Positions 36,858-47,819 of a stretch of 64,000 nt of DNA are shown here, piece by piece. The translations under genes and the position numbers were made by a program. Position 1 is the stretch's first letter, and each line of letters begins with the position of its first letter. Source of the stretch: Rosa chinensis (lineage: Eukaryota > Streptophyta > Magnoliopsida > Rosales > Rosaceae); contig NC_037091.1 in the NCBI RefSeq assembly GCF_002994745.2, positions 31,498,612 through 31,562,611 on the forward strand, written 5' to 3'. The notes below the pieces were generated by a model that was not told where the DNA came from, did no database searches, and worked only from the letters and a program-made list of their open reading frames with translations.

Positions 36858-36938
36858 TTTGTGGAGTCTGGAGAATCATTCTAAACTCTGAACCCCAGAT
36901 TCATCTTGTTATCGGCATTGGATTGAAGGGTGCCCGCC

Positions 36939-37699
36939 ATGGTTGTTGACTTAGAAAGAAGAAGGAATCAGCCATGGGTATTCAGGTATGCTTTCTAATC
37001 ATCCTTTTACAATCCTGTTCCTTCATCCCCCTCCACCCTTTCCGGTAACACTTGTCGGTCTAATATAAGTATGCCCACACTTTACTAAAGCTGTTGCTGT
37101 TGGGTTTTCTTTGTTGCAATCTCGTTCATATGTACTGTGATTCTCCATATTCTAGTATCAGCATTCCAATTTCATTTGAGAGCTTTCAATATTAGAGAGG
37201 AAACCCATGAAAGCAAAGATTGATAATGTATACAATACTAGACTAACAACATGAAACTATGCCTGAAACAAAAAACAAAACGAAATCAAAACCTCCTCTA
37301 AATGTGTATTAACAAAATGCTTGATTTAATGACCTGTCGGATTCTGCTGTAGAGCAATGTCATTTGTTGTCTTTTTTTTCAAGCAAAACATTGTGGAAAG
37401 CTGTTTCTAAGACTATAAGAAACAATAGTTTCTGTTCTTGTTTAGTCTTCTTTCATTGTGGCATTGTCGGGAACAAAAATTTTTGTAGAAAAGAAAAATA
37501 TCATAATCAACAGTTCTGGGGAGCATTCCCAAATACTTTAATAAGTTCTGTGCTTTGATGGCTTTTTTCTAATATTGGAATGACAAGAACTGTTTTGCTG
37601 AATGTTCTTTTTTGTATTCCTGTAATGACTCTTCCGTTTTGCAGTTCTACTGCGTGGGGAGAAAGTCTTCACTTCAGGTTCGCAAGACACAGAATGTAA
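36939..37699 (+). other. Predicted uORF 1 of the PORR gene (spliced, 33 codons)
   Basis: An ATG at 36939 opens a frame that crosses the predicted intron (donor after 36985, acceptor before 37645) and ends at TAA 37697-37699. That is 102 spliced bases including stop. It ends before the main start at 37743. Confidence 0.5.
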
Positions 37700-37833
37700 T
37701 GACAGGCAAGAATGCTGCTTATCTATTTACCAAGACAGAACCATGGTCCCGTACATGCCATTTAGTAAGGTTGGGGTTGGCTTCATCCGTGGAACACAAG
37801 TATTTAATTACCAGCACAAGCGTACTCTGGTGA
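36974..37833 (+). other. Predicted uORF 2 of the PORR gene, overlapping the main start out of frame
   Basis: GCCATGGG at 36971-36978 is a good initiation context. After splicing the frame runs to TGA at 37831-37833, past the main ATG at 37743 and in another frame, for 66 codons. If used, it would strongly reduce translation of the main protein. It depends on the intron 36986-37644 being spliced as predicted (CAG|GTATGC ... TTTGCAG|TTC). Confidence 0.5.
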
Positions 37834-39020
37834 ATATTAGATTGAAATGGGTTAAAGATAGGGCACTGGATGCTGTTGTGACTGCTGAGAGGGATCTCAA
37901 AGCTGCGTGTGTTCTTGTTTCCATTATCTCCTCCTCGTCTGATGGCTGCCTCCCCATATACCATCTCACGTGTCATCGTGGACAACTTGATCTTCCTTAT
38001 GACCTCAAGGTCTCTACTTTTATTAGGAGATACCCATCTGTTTTTCTAGAGTCCCACGTTCTTGATAGTGGTGGCACTCGTGTCCCATGTTTTAACTTAA
38101 CTCCTGAAGCCATAAAACTCCACCAAGAAGAGTCCAATGTCGTCCATCAGAATCAGAGTGATATCCTTAATAGGCTTCGGAAACTGCTCATGCTCACTAG
38201 GGGCTGGAAGCTTCCTTTACAAACCATTGACCAGCTGAAATGGGACCTAGGTTTGCCATATGATTACCAGCATTCAGTAATTCCACATCACCCTGATCTA
38301 TTCTCTTTCATCAGCTTACCTGATGACCGTGTTGGCTTAAAGCTTTTATCCTGGGATGATGACCTTGCTGTCTCCCAGTTGCAAAAGAATTCTGCTATAC
38401 AGCAAGAGGAAGAAGATGTGAGAAGTGGCTGTTTAGCTTTTCCAATTGGGTTTACTAGGGGTTTTGGATTGAAGAGAAAATGCATGGAGTGGTTGAAAGA
38501 GTGGCAAAGCCTCCCTTATAATTCTCCATACTGTGATGCCTCCCATTTAGATCCTCGTACAGATGAATCGGAGAAGAGGATTGTTGGAGTCTTCCATGAG
38601 CTTCTTCATCTCACTATGCAAAAGAAAACTGAACGTAAGAATGTGAGCAACCTTCGTAAACCTTTGGCCCTACCCCAGAAGTTCACTAAAGTGTTTGAGC
38701 GTCATCCAGGTATTTTCTACATTTCCAAAAAGTGTGCCACTCAAACTGTCATTCTGAGGGAAGCCTATGATCGTCAACAACTCTTGCAGAAACACCCTAT
38801 TGCAGAACTGAGAGAAAAATTTGCGATGCTGTTGAGGAAAGGTTTGCTGGATAGGAGCAAAGGTCTATACAAGAAAAGTCCAGGTGATGTATTTGAAGTG
38901 GATCCATCAAAAAATATCGTTGTTGATAATATCAGTGATTACCGATCCAGCTTTAAAGAGGATTCGGAGAATGATTTGCTTTATGAGTATGACTCAGATG
39001 AACAACACGACCCTTGCTGA
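37743..39020 (+). CDS. PORR-domain organelle RNA-binding protein (WTF1/RPD1-like)
   Basis: An uninterrupted 425-aa frame. From about residue 28 it matches the Plant Organelle RNA Recognition domain: RTLVNIRLKWVKDRALDAVV, then FIRRYPSVFLESHV, LTPEAIKLHQEE, the RLRKLLMLTRGWKLPLQTID segment and PQKFTKVFERHPGIFYISKK. PORR proteins such as WTF1, WTF9 and RPD1 bind organelle transcripts, mostly for group II intron splicing. The first 27 residues contain basic and hydrophobic residues with few acidic ones, consistent with a mitochondrial or plastid presequence. The C-terminus is acidic. The domain is carried on one exon, with a predicted intron in the 5' leader. The main frame stays open upstream to the acceptor at 37644, but no in-frame ATG exists in the leader exon, so 37743 is the best start. 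The PEP-mutase-like gene follows on the same strand. Confidence 0.92.
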   Translation: MVPYMPFSKVGVGFIRGTQVFNYQHKRTLVNIRLKWVKDRALDAVVTAERDLKAACVLVSIISSSSDGCLPIYHLTCHRGQLDLPYDLKVSTFIRRYPSVFLESHVLDSGGTRVPCFNLTPEAIKLHQEESNVVHQNQSDILNRLRKLLMLTRGWKLPLQTIDQLKWDLGLPYDYQHSVIPHHPDLFSFISLPDDRVGLKLLSWDDDLAVSQLQKNSAIQQEEEDVRSGCLAFPIGFTRGFGLKRKCMEWLKEWQSLPYNSPYCDASHLDPRTDESEKRIVGVFHELLHLTMQKKTERKNVSNLRKPLALPQKFTKVFERHPGIFYISKKCATQTVILREAYDRQQLLQKHPIAELREKFAMLLRKGLLDRSKGLYKKSPGDVFEVDPSKNIVVDNISDYRSSFKEDSENDLLYEYDSDEQHDPC

Positions 39021-39601
39021 GTCTGAAGTCGAAGTTAGCAGGGGAATCAATTAGTGTAATCAATTGATGTAATCATTGGTGTAATCAATTAGCAGATATG
39101 CATTTCAGGCAAGATTTGCAACCATTTTCAGAACAGGGAGCTGGACAGGAGCAGGGGAAAAGTGCAGGTGCTAGTCTAGAAGAAGAAACAGTGTAGCACA
39201 TATTATGTCAAAGTTACTCTGTAAAGATGCAAATCATTCAAAGGTTGTACAATTTATTTTGTAGTTGCTACAAATCAGTTAGAGTTCATTAGTCTTTGTG
39301 GATGCATTGGAAAAGTCATTATTATTATTATTATTTTTTTTTTTTTGATGAAGCTATAGGGTTACGAGATTACAAGATGAATTCCGTGGATATATATGTA
39401 AAAGACGAAAAAAAAAAAAGAGTGTTGTTTTAGTAGTGTCTGCTTTGACAAAAATTGAGAAAAGAGGCAAATGGAGAGGGGGAGATGGAGACAAAATGAA
39501 AATGGTGTTGGAGTTGAAATGTAGCCAAGTAATATTAGACATAACGCCTTCAGTTGGGAAGTTGTGAAAACAAAGCCAAAGGCATCAGAGAGAGAGAGAG
39601 A
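39021..39601 (+). other. Spacer between PORR and PEP-mutase-like genes
   Basis: This holds the 3' UTR of the PORR gene and the promoter and leader of the next gene. An (ATT)n/poly-T stretch lies near 39320-39346 and a short (AG)n tract at 39587-39600, directly before the start codon. No further gene is seen. Confidence 0.6.
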
Positions 39602-42600
39602 ATGAGTTGTGTGCTGCAGCAGCAGTATCCTCAGGTGGGTAGCAGAGACTGCAGTGTGTCTCTTCCCCACAGCTCCTGTTTCAATGTCAGCAGCTCGCCT
39701 TCAAACCTTACATTCGGGTCACGTCTTCATCAACGATCACTAACACTGCCCCACAAGTCAAATGCATCTCCTTTTCGTACCACAAGGATCCTCGCAGCTT
39801 ACTCAGCGCCGCCGCCCGAGTCTCCGGCCAAAGCGCTTCGCCGGATTCTGGAGTTGCCGGGGGTTCACCAAGGCCCGGCTTGCTTTGATGGTCTCAGCGC
39901 CAAGCTTGTCGAAAGAGCTGGCTTCCAGTATTGCTTTACCAGTGGTATATCACACTTTCATTTTTTTTTTTTTTTAATCAAGGATTTATAGTGAAAGTAT
40001 TGCATGTTTTGATCTGGGCTTGAAAGAATATGGTTTTTGAGGTAGGATTGGATTCATAAACTTGGGTTCTGAGCTTCATCAAGATTCATATATGCATTGT
40101 TTTATTTGACTCAAGTGACTGCAATTACGACTAGAGAGTTAGACATGATCATATTTCTTGGAGGCATACCAATTTGATCAATGGGTTAAAGTAGTTTATT
40201 TTTCTGTTTGATGATAAAATTTAATAATCTCAACTTTCTGAAGATTCTAAACAACTTCAGAGTACAACAGCGAACGCTCAGCTTCCACATATACTACATA
40301 AAAGAAAAAAATACAACAAACAGCAAAACTATAACCACCCAATTTTGCATAATATTCTGTTTCCTCAGAAAGCTTGAACCCTAAGAACTTGGATATGAAT
40401 TCCATTCTCAATTTTGTATAAGAAGTGCATCTGCGTTCTGCACTTGGCTTACAATACTCTAGCATTTCCTTTTTCGCTAAAACATAATAAAGGTAAGCTG
40501 CAACAAGTGTCCTTTTAACTTTGTTGCCACCCATCACACCTTAGATTTGCAGCTTCCCAATCGTATGTTCGTCGAACTTAAATTTAGCAGCATAGACTGG
40601 ATGCTTTGCAGTAATTGTAGTAACATAGATATGATCTCGGCTTTTCAAAAATCTTCTGCAGAAATGAAGAAGCATATAAGGTTCCTTCGTAAACCCAGTC
40701 GGGTCATCTCGGGTTTTCACAGCCATACAGCTTGATCTGGAGTAGTTAACTTTGACCATGAACTTATCTATCCTTGTGGTTTAGCTGACTGTTGTTTCAA
40801 GATCTTGTCTGTTTTAGATATGCTGTCTCCTTAGTTAGATATACATGATATATATACAGTAACTTGATGCAGGAAACTTGCTCACTGTCTATGTACTTGT
40901 TTTCTGGTGTAATAATTGAATAATGTCTTTTATCTAACTCTGATTGAATCTAATTACAGTTGAGGTACAGCTGCATTGCATTTGCATTAGATTGCTTTGT
41001 CATTTTATTGGTATTTCTTCTTGTTCCTGTATCACATATTCACATCTGAGAAACATGTTTAACAATGCCATTTTGTTCTTCCATCAGGATTTTCGATATC
41101 AGCTGCTAGATTAGGGCTGCCAGATACAGGTTTTCTATCCTATGGAGAAATGGTGGATCAGGGGCAACAAATTACCCAAGCTGTGTCAATTCCTGTCATT
41201 GGGGATGGCGATAATGGTTACGGGAATGCAATGAATGTCAAGAGAACTGTCAAGGGATATATTAGAGCTGGCTTTGCTGGGATTCTGCTTGAAGATCAGG
41301 TCATTATTGAAATTTACTTGGATCTTTGAATCTTCCAGTGTTATCTTTAGTTCTAAAATCATTCTAGCCATACTTCCAAATGCTTTTATTTCATGATTGT
41401 TAATGTAAAATCTAAAACTGTTGGCTATTGTGATCATAATATCTTTTAGCTATACTAGGTAATTAGTGTTAACCTTTGCTACACCTATTTAACCTTTTCC
41501 TACTTTTTCCAAGGAGTTGTTATTGGCAGTCCAACAAGTCAATCTACACACCAAAGTTAACATTTCCTTATTTCCGTACAGTTACAAAATAAGTGAATAG
41601 AAGTGCAGAATGAATTTCTGGGATTGCTAATAACATTTCCCCTTTTTCAATACCATTATCATCTGCCCATTTGACACTTATAAAACTGTAATCTAGGTGT
41701 CTCCAAAAGCCTGCGGTCACACACAAGGCAGGAAAGTGGTGTCAAGGGAGGAAGCTGTGATGCGGATAAAAGCAGCAGTTGATGCTCGGAAAGAGAGTGG
41801 CTCTGACATTGTAATTGTAGCACGATCTGATTCTCGTCAAGCAGTGTCTTTGGAAGAAGCACTTTGGAGGTCAAGGGCATTCGCTGATGCTGGAGCAGAT
41901 GTTCTTTTCATTGATGCACTAGCCTCAAAAGAAGAAATGAAGGCTTTCTGTGGAGTGTATCCCCTAGTTCCAAAAATGGTACATTACATTTTCCATAGCA
42001 CAAACCACAAAAGTAGAAAGCAACAAGTATCCCATGTTGCTGAAGACTTGGATTTATTACATAGCTATTCTACATTTTCATGCCCAAGGGCTTTTGCATA
42101 CCTTTCGCTTATTGCTTCTATACATGTAGCTTTTGGTAACCTAGACAGGATTGTAAAAAATTGGTGACACTACTAGTTTTGATTTATCATGCCCATTTGC
42201 CCACATTTGAAAACTTAGATTAGCAGTCCCTATTCCCTTTTATTACTTAAAAAGGGATTGCGCACACACAATCGCACAGATGCACAGACACTCACAAAAC
42301 CCAAACCCAATAAACCCTTTATACCATGTGAACTTAGGTGACATGTACATAAATTGAGATATGTCAATCAGCATTCAACAATCTAACAGAGAGTCATCAG
42401 CCTGAATTTTGTAACTCCAGAAGCGAGAAATGAAAATAATTTCTAGTGTTTGATAAAGCTTCATGTTTTATCAGGCGAATATGCTTGAAGGAGGGGGGAA
42501 AACACCAATACTCAGTCCTCTTGAACTTGAGGAAGTTGGATACAAACTTGTGGCTTATCCACTTTCCTTGATTGGGGTATCTATTCAAGCAATGCAGGTA

Positions 42601-44680
42601 ACGTCCGCCACCTTTTCTTTTCAGTAAAGTTCATGAACAAAAGTAGGGGTAAACTGTTCTTGGACATCCTATAACTGTGCTTCCATTGCTATAAAGAGAT
42701 TTAACTTCATATTGATTATGGATCTCTCTGATTTTCAAAGCCAGAATAATACAGAAGCTCACAACGATAAAATATTGTTATAGACTAAACATACAGTTTT
42801 TGAAGTGTTTAAATTGCTTCAGAATAGTAGACTCTCATCTTTTTGAGCTTCGGGTTCCATGGAAATGCAAAGGATTACAAATTATTAAATGAAAAAAAAA
42901 ATTTATATATATATATATATATGTATATATTACATCACACAAGTTGTTCCCTTTCAGAGCATCAATTTGTGGTATACATATTTTAGCGTTTTCAATTAAT
43001 TATGAGTGCTACAATCTATGATGTGAAATAGTGACAATGTATGATGTCATACTTCTAAAAATAAAATACTTTCACTTAACTTCACCTATTGCATGGATCC
43101 AAATTCCAATTTTGCTGGAGAATACTCAGCAAGTTTGCCATCAAGCTCATATTGAGAAAAACATTGCATTCTGGTTTGCTTTTCAAAAGTGTTACTTTCT
43201 AGATCCACTAATTGATAATATTACTTCACGGTTGAGAACTTATACAAATGAATTGCAGGACGCACTAGCTGCTATCAGAGGAGGTCGTATCCCTCCACCT
43301 GGAAGCATGCCATCTTTTGAAGAGGTTAAGGAGGTCCTAGGTTTCAACAGTTATTATGAAGAAGAAAAGCGGTATTATAGTAACAGCAGTCAGCTGTCTT
43401 CTGAAATATGTGAGTAACTGTTACAGTCACATAACTCACATCATTACTGTTATACCCACCAGGGATGTGATAATGATAGTTGTTTCTCATTAGGCATCTA
43501 AGCTACAGTTGTAATTAGATGGAAATCCAATGTCTTTCTACTATTAGAGTTGATTACGTAAACACAACTTGGCCAAAATTTTATTTAAACCATGTTACCC
43601 TAGGTGTCTGAAAGTTTTGAACATTGAGTTCTTTGTTGGTAACAACTATAGGTCAATACTTTGCTATAAGTTCATACAAATACTGCCAATTTTTCCTGTA
43701 CCAATTATAGGTAAGCATTTTCTGTTTCTTGGTTCTTATACACAATGGTTATTTTCCAGTGGCCAGTAGTGTATACAATCTTCAAGGGACATCTAAAAAT
43801 GCAGAACCAAAAGATCAGAGTCCTCAAGATCCCATTGTTGAAGTTATAACACCTGAAGTGTACAATAACTATGGTGCAGATGGTTCCAAGGATTCATTTT
43901 CCGGGATCTGGTCTCGGAAGTTGAGAATCAAAATAACCGGAAGAGATGGATTTGAGAAACTTGATGTTAGTATTCCTGTAAGTCATCTCTCCTTTATGGC
44001 CATATCTCTTACAGTAATTCTTCACATATTTCTTCTGCTGTTGGAACTGAATTGTTTTAGTAAAACAAGAAAAACAGATGACTGAATTGCATACTTGTAG
44101 TAAAAGTTTAAACAAAGTGCATCACAGAATATCACTGAATTTGCTAGCTATGTATAGCAATTTTCTGAATTGCACTTACATCTATAGCAATCATCATGCA
44201 TCATGTTTGTTTGATCCGACAATAACATGTCACCTAGCATCAATAATTTTGTACGTTACTTCAGTGCATACTTCTTTGAGTACATAGTTATGTTGCCAAC
44301 CCAGTCCAAGGATAAGAAGAAATAAAAATTGTATATACAACTCCTCTACATGCTAATTATGTTATTTCAGATTGTGGCTTATGTTGATCTGTCTTTTTAT
44401 TTTGGCTGTAAACATTTATAGGCTGGATTCTTGGACGGAATCACCAATATAGTTCCAGGTATTGTTTGTGACTTCCAAAACTTATTGAAAATGGGGATTT
44501 TTTTTTTTTTCCAGACTAGTCCCTGATGTATAACTGAAAGTCTGACACATTTTCCATGCAGCTCTTGGGGGTGTAAACATCAAAGAATTGTTGAATGAGG
44601 CAGCTGATGAAATGGGAGGGAAGCAGCTGTTAGATTTTAATGACACAATGGGTGATAGAATTCAAGTTTTTCTAGAGTAA
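39602..44680 (+). CDS. Chloroplast carboxyvinyl-carboxyphosphonate phosphorylmutase-like protein (ICL/PEPM family), copy 1
   Basis: Eight exons: 39602-39944, 41088-41299, 41697-41978, 42475-42597, 43259-43409, 43760-43977, 44422-44458 and 44562-44680, giving 494 aa with consistent phases. It belongs to the isocitrate lyase/PEP mutase superfamily: residues 154-161 DGDNGYGN carry metal-binding acidic residues, and 187-193 SPKACGH is the loop holding the family's catalytic Cys. IVARSD and ADVLFIDA follow in the barrel. The first 70 residues are rich in Ser, Thr and Arg and poor in acids, a typical chloroplast transit peptide ending near RILAAYSA. Plant members are named after a bacterial bialaphos-pathway enzyme but their substrate is unsettled; petal-death protein is a relative with oxaloacetate hydrolase activity. 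Exons 6-8 form a C-terminal extension. A nearly identical copy starts at 61703. Confidence 0.93.
40247..40759 (-). pseudogene. Unidentified antisense open frame in intron 1, one internal stop
   Basis: Two minus-strand stretches in the same frame (40759-40541 and 40537-40247) are separated by one TAA. The first reads KEPYMLLHFCRRFLKSRDHI and FKFDEHTIGKLQI; the second reads KVKRTLVAAYLYYVLAKKEM and MEFISKFLGFKLSEETEYYA. The translation looks protein-like, but I do not recognise it. It lies wholly inside the 1.0-kb block of intron 1 that is absent from the second gene copy. It could be a gene fragment brought in by insertion, or chance. Confidence 0.3.
42904..42922. repeat. (AT)n microsatellite in intron 4 of copy 1
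   Basis: Short AT run. The matching site in copy 2 (63637-63657) differs in length, as expected of a fast-changing repeat. Confidence 0.85.
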
Positions 44681-44917
44681 ATCTCTTGTAGTTGATTTTT
44701 ACAAGGATATTGTAAAAGATATACCCTATGTATATCAAGAATAGTCCTCCGAGAGGCTGTTTTTTGCAAACTAGACATGAAAAAGTGTACGTAGAGACTA
44801 AAAGGCATCAAGATATACGACGTTTTGGTTTAGAAGTAAGAGGATTTTTTTTTTTTGGCTGAACGGTAGAAGTACGAGTATCTGTTAGTATCTTTGAAAT
44901 GGAAACTAAAAGTATTA
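44681..44917 (+). other. 3' flank of PEP-mutase-like copy 1
   Basis: Short 3' UTR-like sequence and AT-rich spacer up to the inverted repeat of the next element. No gene. Confidence 0.5.
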
Positions 44918-45098
44918 AAAAAAAGGAAAAAAAATACAAAAAGTACCTGACATTTGACCCATTAGTAACTTTAGTATCTGACAAAAAAAAAATCACTTTG
45001 GTACCTGAAGTTCGAAACCGGACCCAACTTTAGTACCTAAAACACTGTTGGCTGTTCTGGCGTTAGCCACCTAACATAACTTGAAGGACATATAAGTA

Positions 45099-45836
45099 AT
45101 TTCAACTCTAATTTTATTTATTTATTATTATTATTATTATTATTTTTTTTTTAATTTCAACGCACTCTCTTCTTCTTCCTCTCTCTCCCCCTCTCTCTCT
45201 CTGCTAATTTCCACACACTCTCCGTCTCTTCTTCAAGCTCGAGCAAATTGGGCTACTGGAGAAAGATTTTCCGAGAAGAAACACATAGCTGTTTGATCTC
45301 GGACTTGGAGAGATGGACCTGCTTCCCAGGCCTGGCCAATCGAACCTTCGTGCCCCTACGACGCCTTTGATTTAATTCTCAGATCCCTCACCAGTCGGGG
45401 ATTTGACAATCCAGATTTGTCTTTTTGTAATTGTTGTGATCTTGGTCTGAATTGGTTGTGGCAGAGGTCGGGTAATCGATCCAGATTTGGATTGATGTTG
45501 TTTGATGTTTCCCAAGCTGTGAGGATCGGAGTTAGGGCCTTGATTGGTGGTGGGATTTGCTGTGACTTCTCTTTTTCTGGAAGATGCGACGGCTTCTGGG
45601 ACGGTTTTGAACTACAGACGGCGACCGGGTTTTAGTTTTGTGGTCTGACTTTGTACACGAGATCGTTCCCGATTGTGAATTGTTTGGATTGCTTGGTGTG
45701 CTGCATCTTTATCGCCGTCAATGGTGATGGTAATATCGATGGCGTCCTACATGTCCAGTGTTCTGGGTATGCAATGGGTTTTCTGGAGGATCAGCGATGG
45801 AGGAGATGAAAAGATTGAGTTTGTGGCTGAATTGAA

Positions 45837-45912
<76 letters not shown>

Positions 45913-46038
45913 GTGTGTGTGTGTGGAGGAGTGCTATACAATGATGACGATCGTCTTGTCCAATTTTGAAAAATCAAGAAAGGAAAGAATTATAGGCAAA
46001 TTGAACAAGACCAGATTTGGACGAAACCTTCTAGGGCC
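45099..46038 (+). other. Left internal part of the inverted-repeat element
   Basis: Starts with AT-rich text, then a CT-rich leader-like block (45165-45230) and moderately GC-rich sequence with an open frame at 45417-45635 that has no recognisable domain. It may be captured host leader or exon sequence, but I cannot name a source. The GA repeat at 45841-45910 and a short (GT)n follow. Confidence 0.4.
45841..45910. repeat. (AG)35 microsatellite
   Basis: Seventy bases of uninterrupted AG, followed by CTGTGTGTGTGTGTGG. The long perfect run suggests high mutability and marker value. Translations on both strands (Arg-Glu or Ser-Leu repeats) are spurious. Confidence 0.97.
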
Positions 46039-46295
46039 TGTTAGGAATCTAAACTCACAGAAGCACAATGTTAACTCAATAATGGCTGAATAATTCACAC
46101 ATATTGAATGACAAACGAGCTGGCTTAAATAGCCATTACAAAACATGAATTCAAAGTTGCATAAACATGTCTCAACATCCCTGAGATCGTGCTAAAGACT
46201 CGGTCTATCTAAAACAAACTTAACTCTCCTAAAACAAAGGAGTTTATTTTGACTAAGTAAAACAGTCCTAGACCAGCAAGAACACATCTCAAACA
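46039..46295 (-). repeat. 3' LTR of Copia element 1
   Basis: It is 257 bp and starts TGTTAGGAATC. In element direction a polypurine tract AGGGGAAGGAT (46296-46306) directly precedes it. Confidence 0.93.
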
Positions 46296-46329
46296 ATCCT
46301 TCCCCTAAACTGAAACTGCTGAAAACAGT

Positions 46330-46743
46330 TCAGTTTACTTCCTTCTTGCCCGGAACTCCAAGCATCCCTCGAAGTCTTTCAAAGGCTTCCAGCTTCAGAG
46401 GCTTTGTCAATATGTCTGCTAGCTGCTCACTACTCCCACAGAACTCGAGTTTCACAACACCATCCTTTGTTAAATCTCGAATGAAATGAAATCTTACATG
46501 GATGTGTTTGCTACGACCATGAAAAACCGGATTCTTGGCTAATTTAATTGTTGAAGTATTGTCACAAAATAAAGTAACACACTTATACTTATCATAACCA
46601 AGACTAGTAAGAACTCTTTGCATCCACACACACTGACAGGCACAAGTTGCAGCAGCCACATACTTCGCTTCTGTAGTTGACAAGGTTACAATAGGTTGTT
46701 TTTGTGACGACCAAGAAACTGCTCCAGCACTCAACATAAACAC
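46330..46743 (-). pseudogene. RNase H of Copia element 1
   Basis: A 137-codon frame with SWSSQKQPIVTLSTTEAKYV and a C-terminal DILTKPL motif typical of plant Copia RNase H. It is joined to the RT part across a stop near 46745-46760, so it would not be translated with it. Confidence 0.85.
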
Positions 46744-46758
46744 AAAACCAGTTGTGCT

Positions 46759-47819
46759 TCAAGAATCATCGATATTCCCAGCATAATCACTATCACAAAA
46801 ACCCACCAAGTCATCAAGCACTTCTCTTCTATAGTATATCCCCATATCAACAGTCCTTCTGAGATATCGTAGAACCCTTTTAGCTGCTGCCCAATGTGCT
46901 TCTTTAGGATGAGCCATGAATCGACTGATGAGACAAACCACATACATAAGATCCGGTCTAGTGGCGGTCAAATACATGAGGCTGCCAATGAGTTGCTTGT
47001 ATCGAGTTCCATCAACCTCAGCTCCACCTCCTTCCTTTGACAACTTTGAGCCAGGCACAATTGGATTTCTCACCGGATTACTATCTGCCATTCCAAATCT
47101 GTCGAGTACTTCCTTGGCATACTTACTTTGGCACAAATGTATACCTTTCTTGCTTTGCCTCACTTCTACTCCCAAGAAATATTTCATCTCCCCCAAATCA
47201 GTCATCTCAAACTCACTCATCATGGAACTTTTAAATTCTTCAATCAAAACTCCATCATTGTTGGTAAAAATAAGATCATCAACGTAGAGACTAACGATCA
47301 GAATTTTACCTTCTTTCGTAACCTTCACGAACAGTGTGTGTTCATAGCTGCATTTTTCAAACCCTGCCTTGATGAATTATCCCTCAATTCTGCTGAACCA
47401 AGCCCTCGGTGCCTGCTTTAGACCATACAACGCCTTCTTTAACTTATAAACCTTCTGTTCTTCTCCTTTCTTTATGTAGCCAAGGGGCTAATCCACAAAC
47501 ACCAACTCACTTAATTCGCCATGCAAGAACGCGCTTTTGACATCAAGCTGAATACGGTCCAACCCTTCTGAGCAGCCAAAGCTATCACCATTCTTATTGT
47601 GTCCCAACGAGCCACAGGAGCATAGACTTCATTGTAGTCAATGCCATGTTCTTGGGCATAACCCTTAGCTACTAGGCGCGCTTTACACTTGTCAAGCTCT
47701 CCCCTTTCATTGAACTTAGTCTTAAACACCCACTTCACCCCAATTTTCTTTGCCCCTGTAGGTAGATCAACAAGTTCCCATGTATCATTCTTGACTATAG
47801 ATTCTATCTCCAAGTCCAT
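46759..47819 (-). pseudogene. Reverse transcriptase of Copia element 1 (broken in two)
   Basis: The N-terminal part (47819-47511) contains WVFKTKFNERGELDKCKARL and YNEVYAPVARWDTIRMV. The C-terminal part (47328-46759) holds the catalytic LYVDDLIFT and YFLGVEVRQSKKGIHLCQSK. Between 47510 and 47329 stops and frame changes interrupt the text. The enzyme cannot be made intact. Confidence 0.88.

Noticed and set aside
41697..42167. Frame continuing past exon 3 of PEP-mutase-like copy 1 (also 62416-62886 in copy 2)
   Set aside because: The extension reads through a good GT donor into intron 3; both copies keep it only because the duplication is recent.
45721..45977. Open frames across the GA microsatellite on both strands
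   Set aside because: Pure Arg-Glu or Ser-Leu repeat translations from (AG)35.
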